Shown here piece after piece: positions 11,268-23,481 of a stretch of DNA of 64,000 bases. The position numbers and the translations under genes were made by a program. Numbering within the stretch: position 1 is the stretch's first letter; each line of letters opens with the position of its first letter. Origin of the DNA: Kondoa malvinella (Eukaryota > Basidiomycota > Agaricostilbomycetes > Agaricostilbales > Kondoaceae); assembly GCA_039545315.1 (NCBI GenBank), contig BCIM01000003.1, positions 549,799 through 613,798 on the forward strand. Direction: 5' to 3'. The notes under the pieces were generated by a model. The model was not told the DNA's origin and made no database searches. It saw nothing but the letters and a program-made list of their open reading frames with translations.

Positions 11268-11677
11268 TACCCTTTTCCTCTTGCTTTAGATGGTTCTGCA
11301 ACAGGTGCACTCAGCTCGAAAGGAAGATTCACGCATGGTGTTGCTATGATATACTTTCTGCAATTGACATTCTTTGCATTCCCATCATGATGTTTGCATT
11401 CTCAACGTGATGTTCACGGATCTTGGCTTTGAATCATGATCATGTCTATGCCCTGTTAGCTGCTGAGACCGGAGTACTGCTTCAGACTGGCGACGTTTTG
11501 AGCTTCCTAATTGCCAAATCTGTGAAATTTTCGGGTCGACCACAAGCTGAAAAATTGGATCGAACCGGCAGAGACTGACCCTCTCGCTTGACGAGCGCCT
11601 CTGCCCGTGCCATCTAAGTGAGTTCTCCTGTCGCTGTGTGCATGTACAGACGCTAATCTTCTTGTCTCGCAGACACA
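11268..11677. other. Intergenic, upstream of RPS25
   Basis: This 410 bp stretch holds the 3' flank of the splicing-factor gene and the promoter/leader of RPS25. ATGATG-containing AT-rich sequence lies near 11340-11400. I see no gene or convincing regulatory motif in it. Confidence 0.4.
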
Positions 11678-12276
11678 ATGCCACGTACGGAATCTTCCCA
11701 AGTCAATGCCATTCGCAAGCTAACGTCTACATTTGCGCCTCTTAGCACCAGCACCCAAGAAGTCAGTTCACATCTCCATAGCAGACATTACAGAGACTAA
11801 TTCTCGTTAAAATACAGGCCAGCAGGCTCGTAAGTCGGGCTACTGTCGTGTCGCAGCAAGCATCGTCTCATTATCTCTTCGCGCAGAAACCCAACAGGGA
11901 AATCAAAGAAGAAGAAGTGGTCCAAGGGAAAGGTGAAGGACAAGGCTAACAATGCCGTCGTCCTTGACAAGACCACCTATGATCGAGTGATGAAGGAAGT
12001 CCCAACTTTCCGCATGATCAGCCAGTCAGTCTCAGCAATAGGAATGATGTGGACGATATGCTGACTTGGAGAACCAGGTCTATCCTCATCGACCGAATGA
12101 AGGTCAACGGATCTATTGCGCGTATGATCATCAGAGAATTGGAGAAGCAGGGAGCTATCAAGCGTATTGTGCACTCGCGTGCTCAGCTCGTCTACAGTCA
12201 GTATACCCTGCTTTATCAGATGATGGACACTGACATTTTGGTAATAGCACGGGCGACCGCTGAGGCTGCAGCATAA
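11678..12276 (+). CDS. RPS25: 40S ribosomal protein eS25
   Basis: Small-subunit ribosomal protein near the head, important for some IRES-driven initiation. The first exon is only seven bases (ATGCCAC) and is followed by a GTACGG donor. Three further short introns give MPPPAPKKPAGSNPTGK, then [60 protein letters not shown] and HSRAQLVY joined to TRATAEAAA. All junctions are phase-compatible. Length, about 105 residues, is normal. Many introns near the 5' end are common in fungal ribosomal protein genes. Confidence 0.95.
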
Positions 12277-12830
12277 TCGATGAGACCAGCATTGTTCGAC
12301 TTGCAATTCATGACCACGGATCGTATACCAGCCCTCTGCGACCTGATGTTCCTCGACCTACATCCCATGTTACTATAACCTCAGATTATTACTCGTCTGA
12401 CGTTCTTTATCGCCCTTTGGTCAAATCTTCTTTCGACAATCTATCCCTTGTATGCTGTTCGTCTGAGCACACTGCATGGCGATCTCGGAACATCCAGAGC
12501 AGTTTGATTCGGTTTTCTTCTTCTTTCTTGTTCGTTGCCTACCAAGGTTTTTCTCGAGAATGTGATTGCAACGAGTACGATGGTTTTCTGCTCATGTCCT
12601 CAAAAGAAGCTCTGCACAGGTCTACAAAATGTCCGCAGCTTACGCGCGCTAATCTCCATCAGCAGGGACTCCGCTCATTGACGACATACGAACACAACAC
12701 AGCTGTAATACTGGAGAGCTGTATAGTCTGTAGTCTAGTTCAACAGCTCTATATGCCAATACGACAGTAATGCGCACAGATCCTTGAAAGCCTTTTGTTC
12801 GACTTGCCAATTTCGCGCACAGCGCAGAGC
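12277..12830. other. Intergenic gap between RPS25 and the helicase
   Basis: In 554 bp there is one longer open frame (12417-12770), but it lacks any recognisable protein character. I see no tRNA, repeat or clear promoter element. Confidence 0.4.
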
Positions 12831-15570
12831 ATGACCGATAACAGAGCGTTCGATAACCATATTTTAGCATATACCCTGCATTTGTATCTCCAGTGTTCAG
12901 ATACCTCATATCACAGACTGCCAATCCTGGCTAAATTCAACGCGTTCTGCCGCTCTGGCCGACTCTCCCAGTCGGGCCACTTCTGCATGCCTGCTGCTCG
13001 CTTCAGCACCTCTATCAATGTAGCCGCAAAGCAAAAGTTTTATGCCCTTGCCCGCTCTGCAAAAGACAAGCCTATCATTTATGTTAAATGGGATGTCGCA
13101 CAGAAGCACATCAATGGTCGGTGCTTTGCAAGTCTGTTGAGCAAGCCTGATCGCTGGTGCTTAGGCTATCCTGGAGCTCTTCACAAATCCTTTGACACTC
13201 GAGTAGAAGCTCAGCAATGGTTGGACGAACAGATCAAAGCCGGATTGACGAATGCTAAAACTCCGCGAGCAAACCCAAGTGCTACGACGCTGAAGGCACG
13301 AGTCAAAGGGAAGAAGTCAAAGCGGGGAGAACTGCCTGTCAATATCATCGAGTACAGCCAGGGCGGAAGCAAACAGATTGAACAAGCAGATGTTCCAGCT
13401 ACAGAACCCCAGGCTGTGGTGCTGAACGACGAACAGCAAAGGATACTACGTTTGTCGTGCCGTCGTCGCTATCAGCTCCGATTTGACTGTCAAATAGATG
13501 TCGTGCTGAAGGGCGACAACCTGTTCTTGACAGGCGCAGGAGGGACAGGGAAATCAGTTCGTCATGCTATCATCGTCGCTAGTATGATCTAACAGCTCTA
13601 CAGGTACTCTTGAGGGAGATCATCAAAGCTCTCAAGAAGCAGTATCCGATGCCAGGTGATGTTGCGATATGTGCTTCTACGGTATGTTTGTCCTTACCGG
13701 CGCACTGAGAAAGCCTGAAATCGGTGGCAGGGAATTGCTGCTGTCAACGTCGGAGGTATGCACGCTGGCAATCCGTTGGCTTTGCCTCTGACATTTGTGC
13801 ACACCAGGAAAAACTCTACATTCGTGGGCTGGTCTCGGAATAGCAGCAAGGCCGATAGACGAACTCTACTCTATGCTGATGAGCGGACCATCGACGCAAG
13901 CTCGCAAGCGATGGAAAAACACAAAGGTGCTTCTGGTTGATGAATGCTCAATGATATCGGGCGAATTTCTCACTGTAAGGTCTTCTCTTGAGCTCACGCG
14001 CATAGACTCAGACCTGGCGCGGCCATTAGAAATTGGCAGGAATTGCTCAATTGGTCAGAAGAAGCCTCAGGCCCTTTGGCGGCATCCAAGTCGTGTTCTG
14101 CGGTGATTTCTTTCAGGTTGAACAACCAAGTCAGCCTAAGAACACTATTGACGGACTGTGACAGCTTCCTCCTGTACCTGATAGCAAATCTGTGGAAAAC
14201 ACGTTGGCCTTTGAATCTACCGCCTGGCCAGCACTTTTTCGTCATCGCATGTACAGCTTAAAGACTATTTGTGAGTTCCAGAAGACCATCAAGCTTAGTC
14301 TTGAGCTCATATCCGCTGCAGTCCGCCAAGCAGACCCGACCTTTGTTCGCGTACTGAATGAGATGCGAAGAGGGCAGCTCTCCGATGGATCGATCGGTGT
14401 CCTCAAGGGCCTGGATCGCCCGGTAGAATACGAAGATGGAATATTACCGGTCGAGCTATATCCTGTTCGCGAACAAGTCAATTTGGCGAACTCGACTCGA
14501 CTCGGTCAGCTTCCAGGACCAGTTCGCATCTACAAAGCGAACGATAGGTCTGGCACATATCTTCGATCCAATACAAGTATGTCGGCTTCAGAGAAAGCTG
14601 AGGCCGTGAAGAAGATGCTGGATATGGTGCGGTCGCTCAATCAGATAGCTTTCAAGTCTGTGCTGAATTACATGACCAGATGACGATCGCCTCTCCACAG
14701 GTCACACTGTGTCAAGGTGCTCAAGTGATGTTGTTAAAGGTACGATTACAGTTATACGACTGCATAACGCTGATGCCGCCTCAGAACCTGGCCAATAGTA
14801 GTCTAGTCAATGGCAGCGTGAGTGTGCACTTTGTCTAGAAGTCGGTCCGCTTATATCTATGCATCAACTGAATTAGCTTGGTCGCGTCGTTGGCTTTCAA
14901 AGTACATCGACGAACTTAGACTATAGCCAGCATGATCCGACGAAGGCAGCTGTGGAGACTGCACAAGTGGAGAAGGCTTCTCGGAACGAGGAGGAGGATC
15001 TAGTGCATGACCAGCACACGACTGGGTCGAGCGATGTTTGTTTCCCTTCTCTACCGGTACTCTTCTTCACTCAATCCTGCCTAGTATCCGATTGTCTACT
15101 TTCCATCGACTGGACAGACGCTACTTCTCCCGCCAATGACCTTTTCTGTCGAGAATGCATGTAAGCATTAGTCGATACTTCTGAATTCGCGGTGATATTG
15201 TGCAACAGCGGGAACCATCGAGGCTGCGCGCGATCAGATTCCATTGATCGCTGCCTATGCTTTGAGCGTGCATAAGAGTCAAGGTGAGTATGTCTTGTCC
15301 GCATTTGTTCATCAACTAACGGCTATGTCTATAGGTCAAACCTTGGACAGAGTAAAAGTGGATCTCGGTCGGACTTTCGAAAAGGGACAGTCAGTCAGCG
15401 GCCATCTCCGTGATCTTAATTCACTGACTACGAGTAGAGCTTACGTCGCGCTGTCGAGAGCCACAAGTCTCGATCGTCTTGAGGTTAAGAACTTCGAGGC
15501 AGTCAAGGTCATGGCTCACCCTAAAGTCATCGAATGGCATGGCAAGCACTTCAAACAGGACGACGAATAG
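12831..15570 (+). CDS. PIF1: PIF1-family DNA helicase with N-terminal RNase-H1-type hybrid-binding domain
   Basis: ATP-dependent 5'-3' helicase of mitochondria and nucleus that acts on G-quadruplexes and RNA-DNA hybrids. After an Arg/Ser-rich, presequence-like N-terminus, residues about 69-130 form a hybrid-binding domain: [23 protein letters not shown], then [19 protein letters not shown] once a 48-nt in-frame intron (13117-13164) is removed. A basic linker leads to NDEQQRIL, a second 48-nt in-frame intron near 13450-13498, and Walker A in [14 protein letters not shown]. Then come [28 protein letters not shown], Walker [17 protein letters not shown] and the C-terminal [20 protein letters not shown] and [19 protein letters not shown]. 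Start uncertain: ATG 12831 or 12987. Confidence 0.85.
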
Positions 15571-15654
15571 GCGGAGAGATGTAACAATGCATTGCATCAC
15601 CACTCGCATGTCATGGAAAGGCTCCAGACGATCACGGAGCACATCGCGAGAGCC

Positions 15655-17463
15655 TCAGTCATCTGTATCCCATTCTTTTTCGGCAAAGCTGATGTCCGAG
15701 CCGCATTTGGACGGTCTCAAGCCGTCTTTCAATGACTCGAGTCCGAAGCCCATACTCGGTGCGCCGTGCATATCCATGTACGCCGCAAGCTTTGGATGCG
15801 AGCGCAAGGCTTTCATGTCTTCCGCTGACAGTCCGTCCAGCTTGCCGCCTGCAATTAAGCGTTTGACGTCGACCGTCTTTTTGGCTCCATCAAAGCCTAG
15901 GACTGTGCAAACCAAATGTCAGTTTCGCTGGTGATGTTGGTACCAAATGAGACATACCTTGCACAAGCACGTCGTGGCCGTTTCCAGCTTCTTCAACATT
16001 GTAGACATCTGAGAGTTTGGCGACCGATTGTTCACCTTGTTTGTAGTAAGACAGAGGTTCTGTCATAAGAGTTTGATCAAATTTACTCTCTCTGTCTGAA
16101 ATTGAGCGTACTGCCAGTGAGAATGGAAACTTCGCCAATAGACTTGTCTTCGTAGTTCAGGCGCTCCCCGTCTTTCACTAATGGTCTAGCTAATTGAATG
16201 ATCCAAGATCGACGCAAAGTTTGCCTTCCGTGCCATTTCTGATCGACAATCTAACATCAACAGATGAACTAGCGCGGGCTGGCATAGTAAGCATGAGATG
16301 TTCACCTTGGTCTGCTTGCTAGTCTTGTCGAGGGAGAAAGACGAGCGCATATGATACCTAATCAGAAAGTGAGACAACTTTGGCAGCAAGGGGGAAAGCA
16401 GCTCACCGCTTGCCTTTCAATTCTATTGAGAAGGAAGATTTTTCGCTATTGCCCTTATACACCTTACTGAGGGCTCGCTCTTGGTTAGCACCAATCTTGC
16501 CCCCATATACAGGAGGAGAAGCATTTTCCTCGTCAGAGTCTTCGTCAGATGTATCGGCTTCTTTGTCTTTCTTTGAGCCGTAGGGAGATACTATCTTGAA
16601 AGTTCCGATGTCGTACTGGACGACACAAGTTTAACAAGCTCCCTCGTCCACATGCAGGGCTTACAAGTAAGGTCGGACCGATGCCGAAACCCTCGTATAC
16701 GGAGTAATTGCTATGGCAGAGCATGAAGACGGTCGCTGATCAATGTCGCGAACCTCACATCTCATGCAGCTCGGTCTCCACAGCCAATCTATGCTTGTTT
16801 GGTCCGAGACCAGAAAGACCTGCCGCAGGTTGAATTAAGGAGTATACAGCAATGGTAAGCGCCCACCTCGAGGGCAGGCAAAGCTGAGCGTTCCAGGTAC
16901 GCGACCTTCCTTCGTCTGATGCTTGCCGTCTGTTCGAAATCAATCAAAGCCACAGAAACACCACAGGCTGGTTCTGACCTCCACATATTATACATTTTTG
17001 GCCAGCAACATGTGCATCAGTACATTGTAAGCGAATGTCATAATGGGCGGTTGTAGCGTGACTATCGCTATCGAATCAGACAACGACACAGGACAGGGTC
17101 TTGTACTGACTGAAGCTGAATAATGTAGAAGCTGTTGAGAATCAGTACTGTCTCGCAAAGAATAAGTGTAGTCGCTTACTTCCTTTGCGTCAATGCTGGA
17201 AATCGTGTAGTGATATCGGGAACAAAGTGATTGAAACCCCATGGATCACAAGGATCAATCTTTCGACGCTTCCGAGCTGGTTCTTCTTCTTCTTCAGCAG
17301 TCTCTCCCTCGGTAGAAATAGGTGCAGCAGAAGTAGACGCTTCCGGGACGTGCACACTAGCAGTTCGCGCAGACTGGACATTGGGCCAAGCGAAGAAGGC
17401 ATCCTGGCGTTCATGAGGAGGCAAGGAGCGTAGGTATTTCTCGCGCTCGGCGTCTCTAGCCAT
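15655..17463 (-). CDS. Unidentified intracellular protein
   Basis: Minus-strand coding pieces run through this span with splice-compatible ends. In order they give a charged start (MARDAEREKYLRSLPPHERQ), an acidic run followed by ARKRRKIDPCDPWGFNHFVP, the block FTIVTLQPPIMTFAYN, IRRRKVAYLERSALPALE, SGLGPNKHRLAVETELHEM, SVYEGFGIGPTLLYDIGTFK, a Ser/Asp/Glu-rich patch, KGKRYHMRSSFSLDKTSKQT, and a C-terminus with GLSAEDMKALRSHPKLAAYM. ARKRRK could be a nuclear localisation signal. I recognise no domain or catalytic motif. The start may lie up to about 100 bp further upstream in a small exon; M17463 is the first clear in-frame ATG. Confidence 0.6.
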
Positions 17464-17711
17464 GAGCTCCTTGTTGCGTTCAAGCCTGGTCACGTCATCA
17501 GTGCTGTCCTTTCACTAGTCCAGCAGGTGGACAGACTCAAGTATGCGGTACATTGCTAGGGCGCAGTTGAATCATGTAGCGAGGCAAAAGACGAGACAAG
17601 AAGCAAGATATCGCGCTTTGAGCGGAGCTTGTTGACTTTCGAGAATCTGATGGGCAGGGCTTCTGGCGACAAGAGGTAGACACGCAGGCAGGCTGTTCAG
17701 CACGTCATATC

Positions 17712-18097
17712 ATGCCCGAGAAGGTATCTATGGTGCGGATGACCGTCGTCGAAAGCAAGCGACAGTCGCTAGCCTCTTTGCTCCGAAGAGCAGCTCAGGA
17801 GGAAGAGCAGCTCAGAAGGAAGCAGCCTTACGTCTCCTTGGTATGACTGTTCTCGCCCTCACTACCCGAGTCGTCCTCATGCTGCAGGTCCCACAAATAC
17901 CTATAGATCCTCAGCGTGAGCACTCGACACGAAACATAGAACTCACAAAGCTTCATTCCAATCCTTTATTCTCCTTCGCTGCAACGAGAAGTAGCTCAAC
18001 CTCCTTCTCAAAGCAGGCTTCTTCCTCAACACAGGAGCTTGACTGGCCAACCAATCCTTATAATCATACGGTAAACCATTTTGCGCCGCCAGCCTGA
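17712..18097 (+). CDS. Candidate small spliced gene overlapping the acyltransferase 3' end
   Basis: Exon 1 (17712-17840, 43 codons) is followed by an intron with GTATGA donor and CTGCAG acceptor (17841-17887, 47 nt). Exon 2 (17888-18097) continues in phase 0 to a stop. The predicted 112-residue protein starts MPEKVSMVRMTVVESKRQSL and has a basic, helix-forming segment (SLLRRAAQEEEQLRRKQP) and a Ser-rich tail. The last 155 bp lie antisense to the acyltransferase's terminal exon. Exon 1 lies in otherwise unassigned sequence. No family was recognised. The alternative is a chance frame; the textbook intron at a phase-matched position argues for a gene. Confidence 0.4.
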
Positions 18098-19893
18098 CTA
18101 CAGCAACGCGTAAATCCTCCCTTTTCTTTTGTAGCTCGGCTAGATCTTTCCCTCTATTACGGAAGTTGAGCTTGATGAGTGTCGAAAGGGAAATCATGCT
18201 TCGTAGTGCTGAAACGAGATCTTCGTACCATCGTAAAGAAAGCCAACCGAGTAGCGGGACGGCCCAGAATGTGATAGCGAAGAAAGGGAAGAAGAGAATG
18301 TTGACTGCTACATAGGTGAGGACGCAACTTGCTAAACCGTAGACGAGTTTCGTTTGCGCCTGTTTTCCTTATCAGCGCAGCTCTACCTGCCGGGATGGGG
18401 ACTGACAATCTCATCATATACATCCCAGCGGGGTCCTTTCTTCTTGAATTTTTTCTCTTTTCTCTTGGTATACAGCAAAGTAGGCAGCCAGAGCAGCAGG
18501 CCAGGCGAGGCGAGCGTACAAAGAATAGCAGACCAGATCAAGCGAAGACCAAATCGTTGCAGCAAGACAAGGTTGGATAGCTGAGAATGCACGAGCAATC
18601 GATGATCCTTGAGCCCGAGACTGGCTAGAGTATTCTGATATTCTGCTTAAAGAAGTCAGATCAGATTCTCTGCTCCGCAAATTAGACTTGCGCAATAATT
18701 CGTCCATCAAAGACTTTGTAGCCTCACTCGGCTCATCCGCAAACATGTTCACAAAAGCTTGCGTAAGGCGGACCCAATGGCTCAGAGAAACCTCTTCTGG
18801 TCCAGCAGGTGCATACAACCTTCTAGCCGTATGTGCCAACCTCGTCATCTTCCAAGTCGGTGCCGATAGACATCCAGAAACAAGAGCAGTTTCGATCTCT
18901 GCAGTCAAAGAGCGTATAGCTTTCTCGTGATCTGATTCTGAGGATTGAACAAGTTCAGGTCGACTAGAAGGCGACAAGACAATAGGTGCGTTGAAAGTCG
19001 CTAGTACGCTGCTTCGGAAACGCTCTCGATGAAGGTAGGTGATGGAGACTGTTGCTATCTTCAGCTCGAAGTTCGGGTCGGCTTGATGGGCTGTTAGGAC
19101 TTCTGAGGCGATTCGGGCTACGCCTGTTTTGAGTGGTGCTGGATTTGGATGGAAGCGAGATATGCCTGAATATGATCAGCCCAACGCTTGTCCATTTAGC
19201 AGGAAGAAGTACCTTCAGGAAACAAGCAAACACAGTCTCCATTCTCGAGCGCGGTGATGAGCTTGCTAAAAGTCTTTTTATTCAGCTCTTGTATTTGAGC
19301 ACTACGGCAGGATCAGAGACGAGCTCGATGGTCAATGTTTGCCTACTTGTTCATGTCCGGGTGATCCTTTGCTCTGAGTAAGATCAGACCATCTCGTAAC
19401 AGGAAGTGACCCAACTCACCTCATGATAGGAATGGTACCAGCATTCTCAATCAGCCAGGAAGACAGGGTTCCACGCCTGAAATGCGAGTCTTTGCTTTAC
19501 AAAGAGGTCAGGCTCTTCCGTCTTGCGAGACAGAAAGACAAAGGCCTACGCAGTCATCCTGAGCATCTTGCGCTGCTTTGAACTAATCTGGCTGATCAAC
19601 AGCGTCGGACTTATTACAGCATCAGCTACGTCTTTTGCGCTCGAACCCGATACACACTCGGTCAAGCTATTGCTGTGATTCGCACACAAGATGGTAGGGC
19701 CGCTCTTTGGTAAGTTGTGCTCGCTCTCCAACACGATACGGTTGTAAAATGTTCGAAGGACAATGCGAAAGCTGTTCTCTCATCATTCAGACTAGAGGCT
19801 TGGATTGGCGTGCAAATGGCCTCACAGAATTTGAATTGCTCGATATGTGAATGAAGCATTTTGCTCTGTATTGAGCAGATCACTGGCTTCCAT
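17943..19893 (-). CDS. Glycerol-3-phosphate acyltransferase, SCT1/GPT2-like
   Basis: ER membrane enzyme that makes lysophosphatidate, the first step of glycerolipid synthesis. The start at 19893 (MEASDLLNTEQNASFTYRAI) is chosen because splicing at a GTGAGG donor gives QILFRIVLRTFYNRIVLESE and then SGPTILCANHSNSLT, which corresponds to the catalytic His region of the PlsC fold. Later segments include a regulatory stretch (AHTARRLYAPAGPEEVSLSH), membrane helices (LRLIWSAILCTLASPGLLLW; CVLTYVAVNILFFPFFAITF) and a C-terminal domain with MISLSTLIKLNFRNRGKDL and LRVAVVRLAAQNGLPYDYKD. The exact spacing after the catalytic His depends on an intron I could not place. It is divergent from ornithine carbamoyltransferase. 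Confidence 0.75.
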
Positions 19894-20189
19894 AGTGTCT
19901 GTCGTGTAGCATCCGCTGTCCACAAGAGAGGGAACGCGGGGAAGATAGCGAAACCGTGATAAGGTCCAGTCTTGACGAGCAACCGCCAGGCTCTGAGTGC
20001 AGGTGCTGTGCCACAAAGTAGTGACCCTCTTTCGTCGCTGCCTACTGTAGACTTCCAAACAAGGGAGGAAGCCCGTGTCAGCCTTTGATAAAAGCTACAA
20101 ATCATATTTGCTGCGCCCTGTTCACCCTGCCCTTCCGCTCGCAGTGAGTCAAGCAGAAGAGCTTGATCCAACACCCCTCAAAGATCAGC

Positions 20190-21459
20190 ATGAAGCCCTC
20201 CGTACGAGTCTTGACACGCTCAGCAAAGCGAACTTACTCAACCGCGCCTTCCTCATCCAAACATCTCTTATCACTCGCCGATGTCTCTGTGCCAGAAATT
20301 TCAAACCTGCTCGGATCAGCAGCAGCCTACAAAGCTTTTCACAAAAAGGGATCTTCCATTGGTCTATCGCAAAAAGATGCTCCTTTGCCTTTGGCCAACA
20401 AAACTCTGGCGTTAATGTTTAGCAAAAGAAGTACGAGGACTAGGGTAGCTAGTGAGAGTGCTGCGGTCTTGTTGGGCGCGCATCCAATGTTTTTGGGAGC
20501 GAGCGATATTCAGTTGGGTGTGAACGAGAGTCTGTACGATACGGCTAGGATAGTAGGTTCAATGACGGATGGAATAATGGCTCGAGTGGGCCATCATTCA
20601 GAAGTAGAAGTGAGCTCTCCCCTTTTACATACTCTTACGGATACTTATGCGCAACAGACACTGGCGGAACATTCAGGCAAACCAGTCATCAACGCCCTTT
20701 CGCACTTGTACCACCCAACGCAAATCCTCGCTGATCTCTTAACAATGATTGAGACCTATTCTTCTCCTCTCAACTCTTTCTCCATCAACGACCTGCGCGG
20801 GCTCAATGTCGCCTGGGTTGGAGATAGCAACAACATCCTGAATGACATGATTGTCTCTTTCGGTCGGCTAGGCATCAACTTGAATATAGCTACACCAAAG
20901 GGATATGAGCTTGATCAACTTGTTATGGAGACGAGGGAGAAAGGTCTTGCAGCAGAGAATGGCAAAGGAAAACTGTTGCATGTCAATGATCCCGAAGAAG
21001 CAGTCAAGAATGCTGATATCGTAGTGACGGATACATGGTCCGTATTATCTGATCTTATTCATACTTTCGAGTATGTATGATGATTTGGTACTGACAGGAT
21101 ATCAATGGGTCAAGAAGCAGAAAAAGCACAACGACTCAAAGATTTCGCAGGCTACCAGATTACTATGGACTTGATGAAACGAGGAGGAGCAAACAAGGAT
21201 TGGAAATTCATGCATTGCTTGCCTAGGAAAGCAGAGGAGGTTGATGATGAGGTCTGTAGTTTCGAGCTGATCTCCAGTCATGACTGGTACATGTCTCTGA
21301 TAAACGGACAGGTCTTTTATTCTGTTCGGTCATTGGTCTTCCAAGAGGGCGAGAACAGAAAGTGGACGACTCAGGCTTGCTTTGCTCGTATGTCATACTA
21401 CCATGTTTCGAGTTTCGCTGAGATGTTGCATGGCAGACTACTTTGGCAACCAGAAGTAA
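20190..21459 (+). CDS. ARG3: Ornithine carbamoyltransferase, mitochondrial precursor
   Basis: Makes citrulline from ornithine and carbamoyl phosphate in arginine biosynthesis. The start [20 protein letters not shown] is an Arg/Ser-rich mitochondrial presequence. The carbamoyl-phosphate motif [15 protein letters not shown] is present, followed by [20 protein letters not shown], the HPTQ-containing [17 protein letters not shown], the ornithine-binding region [20 protein letters not shown], and the catalytic [16 protein letters not shown] 48-nt in-frame intron after GHHSEVE, one after DIVVTDTW and two near the end (final residues YFGNQK) are needed. TAA lies at 21457-21459. The gene looks intact, with about 350 residues. 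Confidence 0.93.
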
Positions 21460-21746
21460 ACGTAACTATGGCTATTGCATGATTATGGACTCGACCTCAG
21501 CTATTTATGCAAGCACCAGAGAGCAGAAGTCTAGCAGTCAATGTCGTCTTGGCAGAATTATGCCTCAATCCAATGATCCACAGCAGGATTCGCTATCAAG
21601 CTCGTTACGCAGTGCCTCGTGTGGAACGTACCTGCCTGTTGTACCTTGTTGGTCAAGAAATGTCATCGAAAAGGGCAGATGTATTTTACCGCTTGAGGCG
21701 TGATGAGCTGGGAAAAGCATCTTCCTGGTTTACTATAGCAAACAAT

Positions 21747-23481
21747 ATGTCTTCAGTCAAATCCCTCCCTAAAGCAGAGCACGTTGGCTCTTTCCTGCGA
21801 CCTAAAGAAGTCCTTGAGGCCAGAGCAGCCAACCAGAGCGGGAAACTGAGTGATGCGGAATTGCGAAAAGTGGAGGACAAGCATATTGCAGAGCTCGTCA
21901 AGCAGCAAATTGCTAATGGCATCTACTCAATCTCTGACGGAGAATACAGAAGAGGTTTGCCAAATCACATCATCAGCCGCAAGAGGATGAAACTGAATCA
22001 TTAGATTTTGACAGAATACTTTCAGTCTGTGGCCTCCTGCTGTCTGAGACTCTTGCTCTTGCTTACTTTTACTCTACCAGCTTTGATTTCTTGAAGCACC
22101 TAGGAGGTTTGTCTTTTCCGCTGCGTCCAATCTGTCATCTGAAGCTGTCTTCTAGGTGTCGAAATCAAGAAAGAGGAACTCAAAGAACACGACTCTAAAA
22201 ACAAGCCGACTGCTCTGACTCTACACGTTACTGGAAAAATGTAAGCTTTCCCACCGAAATTGCCAGAGCATCGCTAATTGTTCGATCAGAAAACATGTGC
22301 GCGAAATGCGTGAATTTCACAGTGCTCTGCTGATTGCGAGGGGGCTAGGTCAAAAACATTGAAGTTGACAACTTCAAATTCCTCCAAGAGCAGATCAAGG
22401 ACATCCCGTGAGCAAAATGCAACCGCAGTCAAGTCTTAGCTGAAGTCTTATTACGTAGAGGCGCTGTCGTCAAGATGACTATTCCCTCACCTACTGTTGG
22501 TCCTCTTTTTCAGCGGGTGAACATTCCTAAAGCTAGATGATAGATGGTCCACTTCCGAGGTGGACGAAGTGCCATCAGCATGGAAGCCTACCCAAACCTG
22601 GACGACTTCTTTGAGGACCTCGCACAAGCCTACCGCGAAGAGATCGCTGCTCTCGCCGAAGCTGGCTGCACTTACCTGCAATTAGACGACACAGTGAGTA
22701 AAGCCATAGCTTCTTAGAGTTATGCTTACGTGATTCTGACAGAACTTGTCTTACCTCTGTGACTTGAACATGAGGCAACAAGCTGCTGGTCGTGGAGAAG
22801 ATCTCAACACGCTCCCAAGACAATACGTCTCGCTCATTAACTCTGCTCTTCGCGATGTTCCAGACTCGATGGCTATTGCCATTCACACTTGCAGAGGCAA
22901 CTTTAAAAGCACTCATTTGTGCGTATGCAATTTCCGCAACAGACTACGACTGACAAGATTGTAGCGCCGAGGGTGGTTATGAGCCAATTGCCGAAGTCAT
23001 CTTCAACGGCTTAAACGTCGACGAGTTCCTGCTTGAATTCGACGACTCGCGCAGTGGTAACTTTGAAGTGCGCTATCCTATATCATCTTCAGGTGATGAA
23101 CTGACAGGTAGATAGCCTCTGCGCTTCTTGCCAAAGGGAAAGAAGACTGTCGTCCTAGGCATTGTTTCTTCCAAGCTTGCGCAGCTAGAGGACAAGGATG
23201 CTATGATCGCTCGTATCAACGAAGCAGCCAAATACGCTCCTCTCGAGCAGCTCGCTGTTTCACCTCAGGTAAATGCTCGTTTTATCGTTGTTTGACTTGG
23301 TTCTAATGCATGTTTATAGTGCGGTTTCTCTTCGAGTAAGCTATCCGCTGCCTTTGCTTAGTATTTGGCTAACCTGTATGTAGCTCATCACGGAAACAAC
23401 GTCTCCTTCGAAGATCAATGGAGCAAGATGAAGCTTGTGTCGGATGTAGCTAAGGCTGTTTGGGGTCGCGCATCAGCTTGA
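21747..23481 (+). CDS. MetE-like protein (cobalamin-independent methionine synthase C-terminal domain)
   Basis: A stand-alone UROD/MetE-like TIM barrel, about 370 residues, similar to fungal and bacterial YxjG-type proteins rather than full-length methionine synthase. Visible blocks are SLPKAEHVGSFLRPKEVLEA, NGIYSISDGEYRR, GVEIKKEELKEHDSKN, FRGGRSAISMEAYPNL, EAGCTYLQLDDTNLSYL, IAIHTCRGN, YEPIAEVIFNGLNVDEFLLE, KKTVVLGIVSSK and a C-terminal SPQCGFSS then HHGNNVSFEDQWSKMKLVSD. His in IHTCRGN and Cys in QCGFSS correspond to zinc-site positions of MetE. The methyl donor and acceptor are unknown. Seven or more short introns split it. TGA is at 23479-23481. Confidence 0.82.

Noticed and set aside
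12417..12770. 117-residue plus-strand ORF between RPS25 and PIF1
   Set aside because: No domain, no splice-compatible neighbours and a composition like random sequence.
13000..13260. Viroplasmin-like domain as a remnant of a plant pararetrovirus
   Set aside because: This domain is native to eukaryotic RNase H1. Here it lies in frame with a complete helicase and is split by an intron, with no other viral sequence nearby.
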